From: Ghiorsea sp.
GTDB taxonomy: Bacteria > Pseudomonadota > Zetaproteobacteria > Mariprofundales > Mariprofundaceae
Assembly: GCA_030950765.1 (NCBI GenBank)
Contig: JAUZQX010000132.1
Span: forward strand, 1-16,923
Direction: 5' to 3'
DNA: 16,923 nucleotides
Part shown: piece after piece, positions 6,348-12,722 of the stretch
Position numbering within the stretch: the first letter of the stretch is position 1
How the letters are laid out: every line of letters starts with the position of its first letter
The notes under the pieces: generated by a model
Seen by the model: the letters and a program-made list of their open reading frames with translations, nothing else
Databases searched by the model: none
Told to the model about the DNA's origin: nothing
Program-made: the position numbers and the translations under genes

Positions 6348-7996
6348 GTAAGGGGGGGGATGTTCGCCGTCAAGGTGTGGCGGTTGCTCGAAGTGCGGGG
6401 TTGGTGCTTGGTCGTGCGCAAAAACTTAATCTGAAACACCAGTTTATTCAGGAGTATCAGGTTCCAAAGGATGCCGTTGAATCAGAGGTTGAGCGGCTAG
6501 CCTCAGCCATTACTCAAGCTGTCAAAAAACTACAACAAGAAATCAAAGCGTTGGTTGATATTGATACATCAGGTGAACTTACGCTTATTTTGCAAGCCCA
6601 TGATATGATGCTGCAAGACCCTGATTTATTTCAGCAAACAAAGACGTTGATTCAAAATGAAGGCATCAATGCTGAGTGGGCATTAAAAAAGAGTTTATCA
6701 CAAATAACCCAAGTTTTCGAACAGATTGAAGATGTTTATCTACGCAGCCGTAAAGCAGATATTGAGCATATAGGTGAGCGTATTTTTACGCAGTTATCAG
6801 GGGGGAACCAAGCGCAAAAGTACGACCATGCCATCATGGTGGCCCAAGATTTTTCACCTATGGACATCGTGGATATGTGGCGGGCAGGTGTATCTGGTTT
6901 TGTGTCTATCCAAGGTGGTGAAAATAGCCATATGATGATTGTTGCCCGAGGCATAGGTTTGGTAGGCATTGCAGGGGTGGAGAATGACTTTCTTGCATGG
7001 ATAGAAGATGGATTGACCATTCTTTTGAATGCTGAAGAGGGCTCATGGGTACTAAACCCCAATAACCAAGATGTGATGCAATTTGAGCAGGCAGGGCAGG
7101 CATTGCAACTTAAACAGAAGCAATTGCAAAGCTATGCGGTAAAACCTTCGGTGAGCCAAGATGGTTACAAAATGCCATTGCTGGCAAACATCGAATTTAT
7201 AGAGGAAGTTGCCGTGGCTCAACAGCAGGGAGTGGATGGCATAGGCCTTTTCCGCACCGAATTTTTGTTTATGCAAAATGAAACACTGCCAAGTGAAGCT
7301 GCACAGCAGGCCTACTATCAACATCTGATTGAGGGTATAAAAGGCAAACCTGTGACTTTTCGCCTGTTAGATATTGCGATTGATAAACTGAAACAAATAG
7401 GTGATACAAAGCCTTTATTTGAAGGTGAAAATCCTGCCTTGGGGTTGCGTGGTGTGCGTATGCTGCTGCAAAATAAGTCGCTTTTAAAAGATCAGCTCCG
7501 AGCCATAATACGTGCGGGTCGTGATGCTGATATATCCATTTTAGTGCCTATGGTTACATTGCCATCGGAAATGGTTGATGTAAGACAAGTTGTGATGGAA
7601 GTCTGTCAAGAGCTAGGTGTTAAGCAAAAAGTACCTGTGGGTTGTATGATTGAAGTTCCTGCAGCCGCTTTGACTGCCCATGTGCTGGCACGGGTTTCAG
7701 ATTTCTTTTCGATTGGAAGCAATGATTTGGTGCAATATAGCCTGGCTGTTGACCGCACGGATGAACATGTGAGTTACTTGTATGATGCAGGGCATCCTGC
7801 CGTCAAGTCGTTGATTCAAATGACAGTGGATGCGGCGAAGAAACATGCTATTCCTGTTTCAGTATGTGGTGAACTTGCAGCTAATCCAGCATGGCTTCAT
7901 ACGTTTTTAACCATGGGTATTACAAGCTTGTCGATGAGTGCGCGTCATGTTTTGCAAGTACGTGAACAACTGCATCATTTGCGCGCTTTTTCGTAA
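6344..7996 (+). CDS. ptsI: Phosphoenolpyruvate-protein phosphotransferase (PTS Enzyme I)
   Basis: The 550-aa protein matches EI length. It has an N-terminal HPr-binding helical domain (about 35-150), the swivelling phosphohistidine domain with His196 in GGENSHMMIVARG, and the C-terminal PEP-binding barrel. The barrel shows GIGLFRTEFLFM, TFRLLDI, GENPALGLRGVRM, the EVPA segment, FFSIGSNDLVQYSLAVDR and SVCGELAA with the catalytic cysteine Cys508. EI takes phosphate from PEP and passes it to HPr. The active-site loop reads GGENSH rather than the more usual GGRTSH. A run of eight G (6352-6359) lies in codons 3-6. The gene is last in the PTS cluster; 45 nt separate it from ccdA. Confidence 0.97.
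   Translation: MSKGGDVRRQGVAVARSAGLVLGRAQKLNLKHQFIQEYQVPKDAVESEVERLASAITQAVKKLQQEIKALVDIDTSGELTLILQAHDMMLQDPDLFQQTKTLIQNEGINAEWALKKSLSQITQVFEQIEDVYLRSRKADIEHIGERIFTQLSGGNQAQKYDHAIMVAQDFSPMDIVDMWRAGVSGFVSIQGGENSHMMIVARGIGLVGIAGVENDFLAWIEDGLTILLNAEEGSWVLNPNNQDVMQFEQAGQALQLKQKQLQSYAVKPSVSQDGYKMPLLANIEFIEEVAVAQQQGVDGIGLFRTEFLFMQNETLPSEAAQQAYYQHLIEGIKGKPVTFRLLDIAIDKLKQIGDTKPLFEGENPALGLRGVRMLLQNKSLLKDQLRAIIRAGRDADISILVPMVTLPSEMVDVRQVVMEVCQELGVKQKVPVGCMIEVPAAALTAHVLARVSDFFSIGSNDLVQYSLAVDRTDEHVSYLYDAGHPAVKSLIQMTVDAAKKHAIPVSVCGELAANPAWLHTFLTMGITSLSMSARHVLQVREQLHHLRAFS
6352..6359 (+). repeat. G8 homopolymer in ptsI codons 3-6
   Basis: Eight consecutive G follow ATGAGTAA at the very start of ptsI. Loss or gain of one G would shift the frame after about five residues. 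Such tracts can slip in replication or transcription, but they are also a common site of sequencing error; here the frame is intact. Confidence 0.9.
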
Positions 7997-8041
7997 GTTC
8001 TCCCGTAAACTTGCGACCAAGTTCATAAAAAAGAGGTTTTA

Positions 8042-8797
8042 ATGTCAGAGATTTCATTGTTTGGTGCTTTGCTCGCAGGGTTATTATCATTTTTATCACC
8101 CTGTGTTTTACCTTTAGTACCCGCATACTTATCCTTTATTAGTGGGGTTTCTGTGGATGCGTTACGTGGTGATGAAGCTATTGATCACCAGCAAGTTAGG
8201 CGTACCGCCATGATACAATCCTTGTGGTTCGTATTGGGCTTTAGTTTGGTGTTTATTGCTTTGGGTGCCTCTGCTTTTTGGTTAGGACAATGGCTATTGA
8301 TGCACATGGGCACTTTAGCCAAGGTTGCAGGGTTGATTATCATTGTATTCGGTTTGCATTATACAGGTTTGATTCGTATTCCCTTTTTGATGATGGAAGC
8401 ACGTTTAAAAACGGATAATGTGAAAGGAACCAGTGGTTTTGGCGCATTAATCCTTGGTTCTGCTTTTGCTTTTGGCTGGACACCATGTATTGGCCCGATT
8501 TTGGGTGCGATTTTGGCCATGGCTGGTGCGCAAGGACAAGTTGGCGAAGGCATGATGTTATTGGTGATGTACTCTGTCGGTTTGGGTATTCCATTTTTAT
8601 TGGCAGCATTTGCCACCAACGCATTTTTAAACTGGTCACAACGTTTTAAACGCCATTTGCATGCTGTAGAAGTGGTATCAGGTATCTTACTCATTGTGGT
8701 TGGTGCGATGATTTTCTTAGGCAGTTTTTCTACAGTGGCTGCGATATTGTTGGATTATTTCCCATGGTTGGCAGACATTGAATCCCTTGCCAGTTGA
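8042..8797 (+). CDS. ccdA: Cytochrome c biogenesis protein CcdA (DsbD-like membrane thiol transporter)
   Basis: The 251-aa protein has about six hydrophobic spans, which fits stand-alone CcdA. The two redox cysteines sit in the paired proline motifs: LSPCVLPLVP (Cys21) and WTPCIGPILG (Cys149). CcdA moves electrons from cytoplasmic thioredoxin across the inner membrane to periplasmic thiol proteins, for example in cytochrome c maturation. GAGG at 8033-8036 precedes the ATG by about 5 nt. Codons 193-251 are repeated 1650 bp downstream with four base differences, and the stop here is TGA instead of TAG. The 3' end of this gene was therefore probably replaced when the adjacent DNA arrived; the reading frame and length are kept. 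Confidence 0.93.
   Translation: MSEISLFGALLAGLLSFLSPCVLPLVPAYLSFISGVSVDALRGDEAIDHQQVRRTAMIQSLWFVLGFSLVFIALGASAFWLGQWLLMHMGTLAKVAGLIIIVFGLHYTGLIRIPFLMMEARLKTDNVKGTSGFGALILGSAFAFGWTPCIGPILGAILAMAGAQGQVGEGMMLLVMYSVGLGIPFLLAAFATNAFLNWSQRFKRHLHAVEVVSGILLIVVGAMIFLGSFSTVAAILLDYFPWLADIESLAS
8618..8795 (+). repeat. Direct repeat copy 1: 3' end of ccdA (functional gene)
   Basis: This 178-bp segment matches 10268-10445 at a constant offset of 1650 bp. Four mismatches are visible (8623 A/G, 8628 T/C, one G/T near 8674, one T/C near 8779). Similarity stops abruptly on both sides: upstream of the AAC codon 193, and within the stop codon (TGA here, TAG in the other copy). Confidence 0.95.
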
Positions 8798-8890
8798 AGT
8801 ATCGTTTTTAAGTAGGGTATAGTGGTGGGAGCGAATAAATCTGATAAAATAGTTGTCCTCGTTTTTTCCTGCCTGCGTTCCAAGGCAAAG

Positions 8891-9058
8891 CTATGGGCTT
8901 GCTTTGCTCTGCAACCACGTTACACCCAACTCTCGACTAATTGTTGATTTGTGTACGCCAATAAGGTCTGTAATATCAGCTTGAAAGTGACCTGCTTTCG
9001 TAAGAATACCAATCTGATAGCGTTGTGCTTGGGTTAGCTGCGTGTAGTTTATTTCTTG
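8891..9058 (-). pseudogene. IS30-family transposase, N-terminal remnant
   Basis: Read on the minus strand, this open stretch of 55 codons gives YTQLTQAQRYQIGIL followed by KAGHFQADITDLIGVHKSTI and SREL. That is the characteristic N-terminal helix-turn-helix of IS30-family transposases. Homology ends after SREL (near 8921), and a TAG follows 12 codons later. The DDE catalytic domain is absent. I see no in-frame ATG, GTG or TTG start close upstream; a TAA lies about ten codons before. The fragment is therefore dead. It sits just downstream of the small membrane-protein gene in the same orientation. The remainder of the element, and a matching second terminus, are not in the window. Confidence 0.8.
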
Positions 9059-9059
9059 T

Positions 9060-9130
9060 ACTTTGATAAGTCGTGTTTAAAAAGAGTAGGACTGCTACCG
9101 CAGCTGACTCCTTCAAACTTTTATCAAAGT
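9060..9130. repeat. Nested inverted repeat, probable leader or end of the IS30 remnant
   Basis: ACTTTGATAA (9060-9069) and TTATCAAAGT (9121-9130) are perfect 10-bp inverted copies enclosing 51 nt. Inside, GAGT (9084-9087) can pair with ACTC (9107-9110) and CTGC (9092-9095) with GCAG (9100-9103). On the minus strand this precedes the transposase fragment, where the terminal repeat and leader of an IS30 element would lie. The pairings are seen; the IS-end interpretation is inferred. Confidence 0.5.
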
Positions 9131-9156
9131 TGCACTTACGAGTTGAATCCGCGTTA

Positions 9157-9405
9157 TTATATTTCATTAGATTGCCTAAGTGTTTTTAGAATCCCATAAA
9201 TGCTAATTGCTATCCATGCAGATTCAATAACGAAAGATGCTATGTTAAAATTAAAAAATAGAGATACTAAAATCAAGGATGAGCCAACAGCATTCATTAT
9301 AGAGAACTTGTATCCCGTCAGGATGAGCTTGCCTGCCTGTAAAAAAAAGTAAGCTGCAAGTACAATCACAACGCCTACCAGCCCAATTAAATCGGGGGTA
9401 GTCAT
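9157..9405 (-). CDS. CBU_0592-like small membrane protein
   Basis: The 82-aa protein has three hydrophobic segments (roughly 5-24, 36-54 and 56-72) and few charged residues. The pattern DLIGLVGVVIVLAAYFFLQ, then a GKL turn, then NAVGSSLILVSLFFNFN and a final SIYGILK resembles the CBU_0592 family of short bacterial membrane proteins of unknown function. Its ATG overlaps the stop of the upstream 240-aa gene (ATGA), so the two are likely co-translated. The reading frame ends in TAA right before the IS30 remnant. It lies wholly inside the ccdA-flanked island. The family call comes from memory of the pattern; biochemical function is unknown. Confidence 0.75.
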   Translation of the reverse strand: MTTPDLIGLVGVVIVLAAYFFLQAGKLILTGYKFSIMNAVGSSLILVSLFFNFNIASFVIESAWIAISIYGILKTLRQSNEI

Positions 9406-10124
9406 GATGAGAACCTATCTACATATGTAGCTGCTACGCCCATGACTCTTTGAGCATGAGTGGGGCACATTTTCACGTAAAAGTTTGCATCAACATTGGG
9501 TAACCACTCTACAATAAGTTCGTATCCAGATTCGGCATTGTAAACCACCACTTCAGAATATATGTCAAACTCCTTTTCAGGAACCAGAATAAACTTAACT
9601 TGCCCGCTTTCAATATCATGGATGTGAAAATATTTATTAATCTTTGCATTGATACTTCGCGTATCAGGAACAAAGTAAGTATAACGATGTCCTTTCTTTA
9701 AATTTGCTGAAACTGCCTGAAACACCTTTCCATCATGGTGAGAAGCATCAGTTTCCATGTTTATGTCATTTGCTAGGTCATTAGTGAAAACCCAAGTGTT
9801 TTTGGACTCTCTTTCCAATGAAACCAAGTTTTCCTCGCTAATTAACCAGCCTGCATGCACCCCTTCCAGCACGCCTTTAATTTTAGTTATATAGCCTTCA
9901 AACTCATCTTGGCTTTTTGTTCGGTGAAAGAATGACGCTTTCACTACAATAAGTATCATTACAATGCCCATTAACACTAACCCTATAAGTAAGTCTTCTC
10001 CTCCGATTTTGTCTTTAATTTCCTCGTATTGAAAAGCTATTAGTACTGCACCTACCCAGAAAATCGTTATGGTTACAGGGTGGCTCAGAAAGCTTTTAAC
10101 GCTTTTTTGCAGTGGCTTATTCAT
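9402..10124 (-). CDS. Membrane-anchored protein of unknown function
   Basis: The protein is 240 aa from the ATG at 10124, which follows AAGGA by about 8 nt; a TTG at 10130 would add two residues but leaves almost no spacing. Two transmembrane segments lie at about 17-33 and 45-64, followed by a soluble region of about 175 residues. The soluble part has a WVFTNDLANDI motif, then AVSANLKKGHRYTYFVPDT and a later strand-rich segment ending VKMCPTHAQRVMGV. The 'W+..DL...NL.+G..Y.Y..P' pattern resembles uncharacterised domains sometimes compared to phospholipase D folds, but no HxK catalytic motif is visible. I do not recognise a named family. It overlaps the small membrane-protein gene downstream, suggesting the two products act together. 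Confidence 0.8.
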   Translation of the reverse strand: MNKPLQKSVKSFLSHPVTITIFWVGAVLIAFQYEEIKDKIGGEDLLIGLVLMGIVMILIVVKASFFHRTKSQDEFEGYITKIKGVLEGVHAGWLISEENLVSLERESKNTWVFTNDLANDINMETDASHHDGKVFQAVSANLKKGHRYTYFVPDTRSINAKINKYFHIHDIESGQVKFILVPEKEFDIYSEVVVYNAESGYELIVEWLPNVDANFYVKMCPTHAQRVMGVAATYVDRFSS

Positions 10125-10130
10125 TATCAA

Positions 10131-10532
10131 GATCCTTTTTTAGCTAAAGACAGTAAGTCGGCTAATATCGTAAAAGTAAACCAAATTTTTAGATACACAA
10201 GAAAATGAATCTACTGTAAGCGTTAGTGTTGGTAGCTCCTTTCACCATATATGTCCCTGATTAAATAAACGCGTTTTCAAACTGGTCACAACGTTTTAAA
10301 CGCCATTTGCATGCTGTAGAAGTTGTATCAGGTATCTTACTCATTGTGGTTGGTGCGATGATTTTCTTAGGCAGTTTTTCTACAGTGGCTGCGATATTGT
10401 TGGATTATTTCCCATGGTTGGCAGACATCGAATCCCTTGCCAGTTAGTTGAAAAGTTGCGGTGCGACTGATTATCTGCCACAATTTTGCTAATTCTTATT
10501 AATTTTATAAGTAGTTACGCAGGGGTCTTCAC
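10131..10532. other. Intergenic stretch holding the island edge and the displaced ccdA end
   Basis: This 402-nt gap lies between divergent genes. Its first 137 nt are AT-rich and should hold the promoter of the minus-strand island genes; I cannot pick out convincing -35 and -10 boxes. Positions 10268-10447 are the second copy of the ccdA 3' end. The last 85 nt lead into the LysM-protein gene and contain AT-rich sequence around 10485-10511 that may include its promoter. Confidence 0.6.
10268..10447 (+). pseudogene. Displaced 3' fragment of ccdA (direct repeat copy 2)
   Basis: The frame corresponds to ccdA codons 193-251 followed by TAG. It has no start codon, and TAA lies in frame just upstream (GATTAAATAAAC). 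Of the four differences from copy 1, three are synonymous (Ala, Val and Ile codons) and one changes Leu to Ser. It joins directly to the leader of the LysM-protein gene, which suggests this is the original end of ccdA in its native context. Confidence 0.9.
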
Positions 10533-11597
10533 ATGAAACTTGAACTTCGCATTCTTATCTTGGCTTTATTGTTGTCGCCTAGTTTGTTGTTTGCCGATGC
10601 CTTTTTAATGCCAGGCACAGTGGCAAAAAGTGAGCTGGTTAAACCATTCCCGCAACCATACGTTGTCAAAAAAGGCGATACTTTATGGGATATTGCCGAA
10701 GAATATTTTGCAGACCCTGAAAAGTGGATAAAAATTTGGGAACAAAACTTGTATGTATCCAATCCTGATTTAATTTATCCGGGGAATGAAGTATGGCTGC
10801 GCATGAAGGAAGTAAAAAAGAAAGTTCAACCTAAGCCTGAAGTGGTCACCTTGGAGCCACGTATTATTTATAAACCTGCACAACGCATTGAAAAAGAAAT
10901 TGATACCAAGATTTTCCTGACTGCTTTAGCAAGGCAAGACTTCATTCGTCCTGATGCAGTTGAAGGTGTGGGGCATATTCTTGATTCCGAAGATGAACGT
11001 TTAAATTATGGTGCACTTGACCGTGTATATTTAACGCTTGATGTGAAAGCAAATCCCGGCGACATTTTTGACATTTACCGAACAGGTGATCCTGTCTATA
11101 ATAAAACCGAAGATGGCAAAAAAATGGCGGGTTACCTTGTTAAACACTTGGGTCGGGTTGAAGTTACCTCGGTAGAAAGTGGTGTGTACCGAGGCATAGT
11201 TTTGGAAGCTTTTGAAGAAATTGGGCGCACTGACCGTTTGAAAAAAACGCATGAGATTGATTATAATATTGAACCCACGTATCCCGAGGGTCCCTTGTTG
11301 GGTCATGTGATGTATATCCGTGATGATGCAGCAGAAGCTGGCCAAGGTCAGGTTTTGGGTATTGATTTGGGATTAAAAGATGGGCTTGAGCCGGGCGCAA
11401 TTTTGGGTTTGTATCGTCAAGGGCGTTTAATCCGTGATAAAACATATGAAGAAGAAACGTTCCAAGCGTTACCAGAAGAGAAAATTGGTGAAATCATTGT
11501 GTTGGTACCGCAAGATAATGCATCGATTGTGTTGGTGATGCGCTCTTCTGCGCCAATTAATACAGGTGATATGGTTCAAGCATTACGTCATAAGTAA
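10533..11597 (+). CDS. Exported LysM domain protein
   Basis: The 354-aa protein starts with a signal peptide: charged KLELR, a hydrophobic LILALLLSPSLLF core, and likely signal peptidase I cleavage after LFA (residue 21). One LysM domain spans about 43-90 (YVVKKGDTLWDIAEEYF through NPDLIYPGNEVWL), so it probably binds peptidoglycan in the periplasm. The remaining 260 residues contain two similar-looking beta-rich segments with GDIFDIYRTG and GAILGLYRQG, each of which may be a repeat of one fold. No enzymatic motif is visible. AGGGG at 10521-10525 lies about 7 nt before the ATG. Proteins of this shape are often encoded just upstream of dprA in beta- and other proteobacteria, as here. Confidence 0.85.
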   Translation: MKLELRILILALLLSPSLLFADAFLMPGTVAKSELVKPFPQPYVVKKGDTLWDIAEEYFADPEKWIKIWEQNLYVSNPDLIYPGNEVWLRMKEVKKKVQPKPEVVTLEPRIIYKPAQRIEKEIDTKIFLTALARQDFIRPDAVEGVGHILDSEDERLNYGALDRVYLTLDVKANPGDIFDIYRTGDPVYNKTEDGKKMAGYLVKHLGRVEVTSVESGVYRGIVLEAFEEIGRTDRLKKTHEIDYNIEPTYPEGPLLGHVMYIRDDAAEAGQGQVLGIDLGLKDGLEPGAILGLYRQGRLIRDKTYEEETFQALPEEKIGEIIVLVPQDNASIVLVMRSSAPINTGDMVQALRHK

Positions 11598-11612
11598 CAC
11601 CGTTATTATATC

Positions 11613-12704
11613 ATGATAAGTCAGTCGGCGATTGATTATCTTCGATTAAACCTTGTGTCGGGTGTTGGGGCATATACAGGGCAACAGCTGATTGAAGCTT
11701 TTGGTTCGATTGAAGCGATTTGGCAGCAGTCAGACAAGGCTTGGTTAACGGTTGAGGGTGTGGGGCCCAAGTTGGTGACAGCATTATCCGCAGCATCATC
11801 GTCACAAGCGGCAGGTGATATAGAAAATATTCTGCAAACGTGTGTCCAAGAAAACATTCATATTATTTGCCAAGATGATGATGTCTGGCCAAAAGGTTTA
11901 CATAGCTGTGTTGATGCACCCATGGTCTTGTATGTACGTGGTGAACTGGCAAGTTTACAATCCAATAAAATCTTAGCCATGGTTGGGGCGCGTAAGGCAA
12001 GTGCAGAAGGCAAGCTGATTGCTCGGCGCTGGTCTGCATATTGTGCCCGACAAGGGGTGTCGGTGATTAGTGGTATGGCACCAGGCATTGATTCTGCGGC
12101 ACATGGCGGCTCGTTGGATGCGGATTATGCAGGTATTGCGGTGTTGGGTTATGGTTTGTTGGCGGGTAGTGCGCAGCAAAAAAGGCAAATGGATGCTTTG
12201 GCAGAAAAGGGCTGTGTATTGAGTGAATATGCACCACATGCGGCAGCACGAGCTGGTTACTTTCCGCAGCGGAATCGTTTGATTGCAGGTATTGCCCAAG
12301 CGCTTATTGTGATTGAAGGTGGTCTGAAATCAGGCTCGTTGATTACCGCACGTCAAGCATCCCAATATGGACGAGATGTGTTTGCAGTGCCTGGGTCGGT
12401 GCTAAATGACATTCACGCAGGGTGTCATCAACTGATCAAGGATGGTGCGATTTTGGCAACAGATGCGGCGGATGTTTTACAGTGTTTGTCTTGGCATACA
12501 TCCAAGGAAACAGGGTCATCGTATCAGCCTACATCAGCGATTGAAGAAAAAATTATGGGTTTACTGGGTGGGCAAATTATGCATGTGGACAGCCTTGCAG
12601 AAGATTGTGGCTTGACCGTACACGCGCTTTCTTCCATCTTGCTGCGCCTTGAGTTGCAAGGGGCTATCGAAAAATTACCGGGTAGCAGATACACATTAAG
12701 TTAA
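11613..12704 (+). CDS. dprA: DNA-processing protein DprA
   Basis: The 363-aa protein is normal length. Residues 1-70 form a helical SAM-like region with helix-hairpin-helix features (SGVGAYTGQQL, VEGVGPKLV). The Rossmann-like DprA core (about 95-290) has AMVGARKASAEGK, VISGMAPGIDSAAHGGSL, FPQRNRLIAGIAQALIVIEG, SGSLITARQASQYGRDVFAVPG and the GCHQLIKDGA end. A DML1-like winged helix follows (about 308-363). DprA loads RecA on incoming single-stranded DNA during natural transformation. The segment after VLGYGLL (LAGSAQQKRQMDALAEKG) departs from the usual GLDxxYPxxN motif. The ribosome-binding site is weak. topA follows 18 nt downstream, a frequent arrangement. Confidence 0.95.
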   Translation: MISQSAIDYLRLNLVSGVGAYTGQQLIEAFGSIEAIWQQSDKAWLTVEGVGPKLVTALSAASSSQAAGDIENILQTCVQENIHIICQDDDVWPKGLHSCVDAPMVLYVRGELASLQSNKILAMVGARKASAEGKLIARRWSAYCARQGVSVISGMAPGIDSAAHGGSLDADYAGIAVLGYGLLAGSAQQKRQMDALAEKGCVLSEYAPHAAARAGYFPQRNRLIAGIAQALIVIEGGLKSGSLITARQASQYGRDVFAVPGSVLNDIHAGCHQLIKDGAILATDAADVLQCLSWHTSKETGSSYQPTSAIEEKIMGLLGGQIMHVDSLAEDCGLTVHALSSILLRLELQGAIEKLPGSRYTLS

Positions 12705-12722
12705 GTTTTATAAGGAGATAGC

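Larger units (their letters stand above)
8798..9156. other. Gene-free stretch containing the IS30 remnant
   Basis: From the ccdA stop to the 3' end of the small membrane-protein gene there is no intact gene. Positions 8891-9058 hold a transposase fragment on the minus strand. Two small inverted repeats lie beside it: GCAAAGC (8885-8891) with GCTTTGC (8901-8907), and ACTTTGATAA (9060-9069) with TTATCAAAGT (9121-9130). Neither is followed by a clear T-run. About 80 nt right after ccdA (8798-8880) show nothing I recognise. Confidence 0.6.
8796..10267. mobile_element. Small accessory island inserted at the 3' end of ccdA
   Basis: About 1.47 kb lies between two near-identical copies of the ccdA 3' end. 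It holds two overlapping minus-strand genes unrelated to the flanking plus-strand core genes, plus an IS30-family transposase fragment. The layout is like that left by an element that integrates in a gene's 3' end, supplies a replacement end, and leaves the original end on the far side. No integrase is present, so if it was ever mobile it was moved in trans or has decayed. Homologous recombination with DNA carrying a ccdA fragment would leave the same picture. Confidence 0.55.

Noticed and set aside
8008..8023. AACTTG/CAAGTT hairpin between ptsI and ccdA as a terminator
   Set aside because: The 6-bp stem is AT-rich and is followed by A-rich rather than T-rich sequence on the plus strand, so it does not fit an intrinsic terminator.
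8924..9148. Possible integron attC site (ACCCAAC at 8924 and GTTGAAT at 9142)
   Set aside because: The two short motifs fit the degenerate core patterns, but they are not complementary to each other and the inner repeats do not follow the attC layout. The match is likely chance.
8976..9167. 63-codon minus-strand reading frame over the IS30 leader
   Set aside because: It overlaps the transposase remnant in another frame and the end of the small membrane-protein gene, and has no family-like features. The transposase frame explains this stretch better.
10178..10242. 19-codon minus-strand reading frame upstream of the 240-aa gene
   Set aside because: Although a start codon exists, the peptide is very short and there is no sign of selection; it more likely lies in the promoter/leader region.
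10445..10475. Possible second IS30 terminal repeat after the right ccdA copy (AAAGTTGC)
   Set aside because: Only eight bases agree with the sequence near 9124-9133. That is too little to claim an IS end, and it would place the end in native leader sequence.
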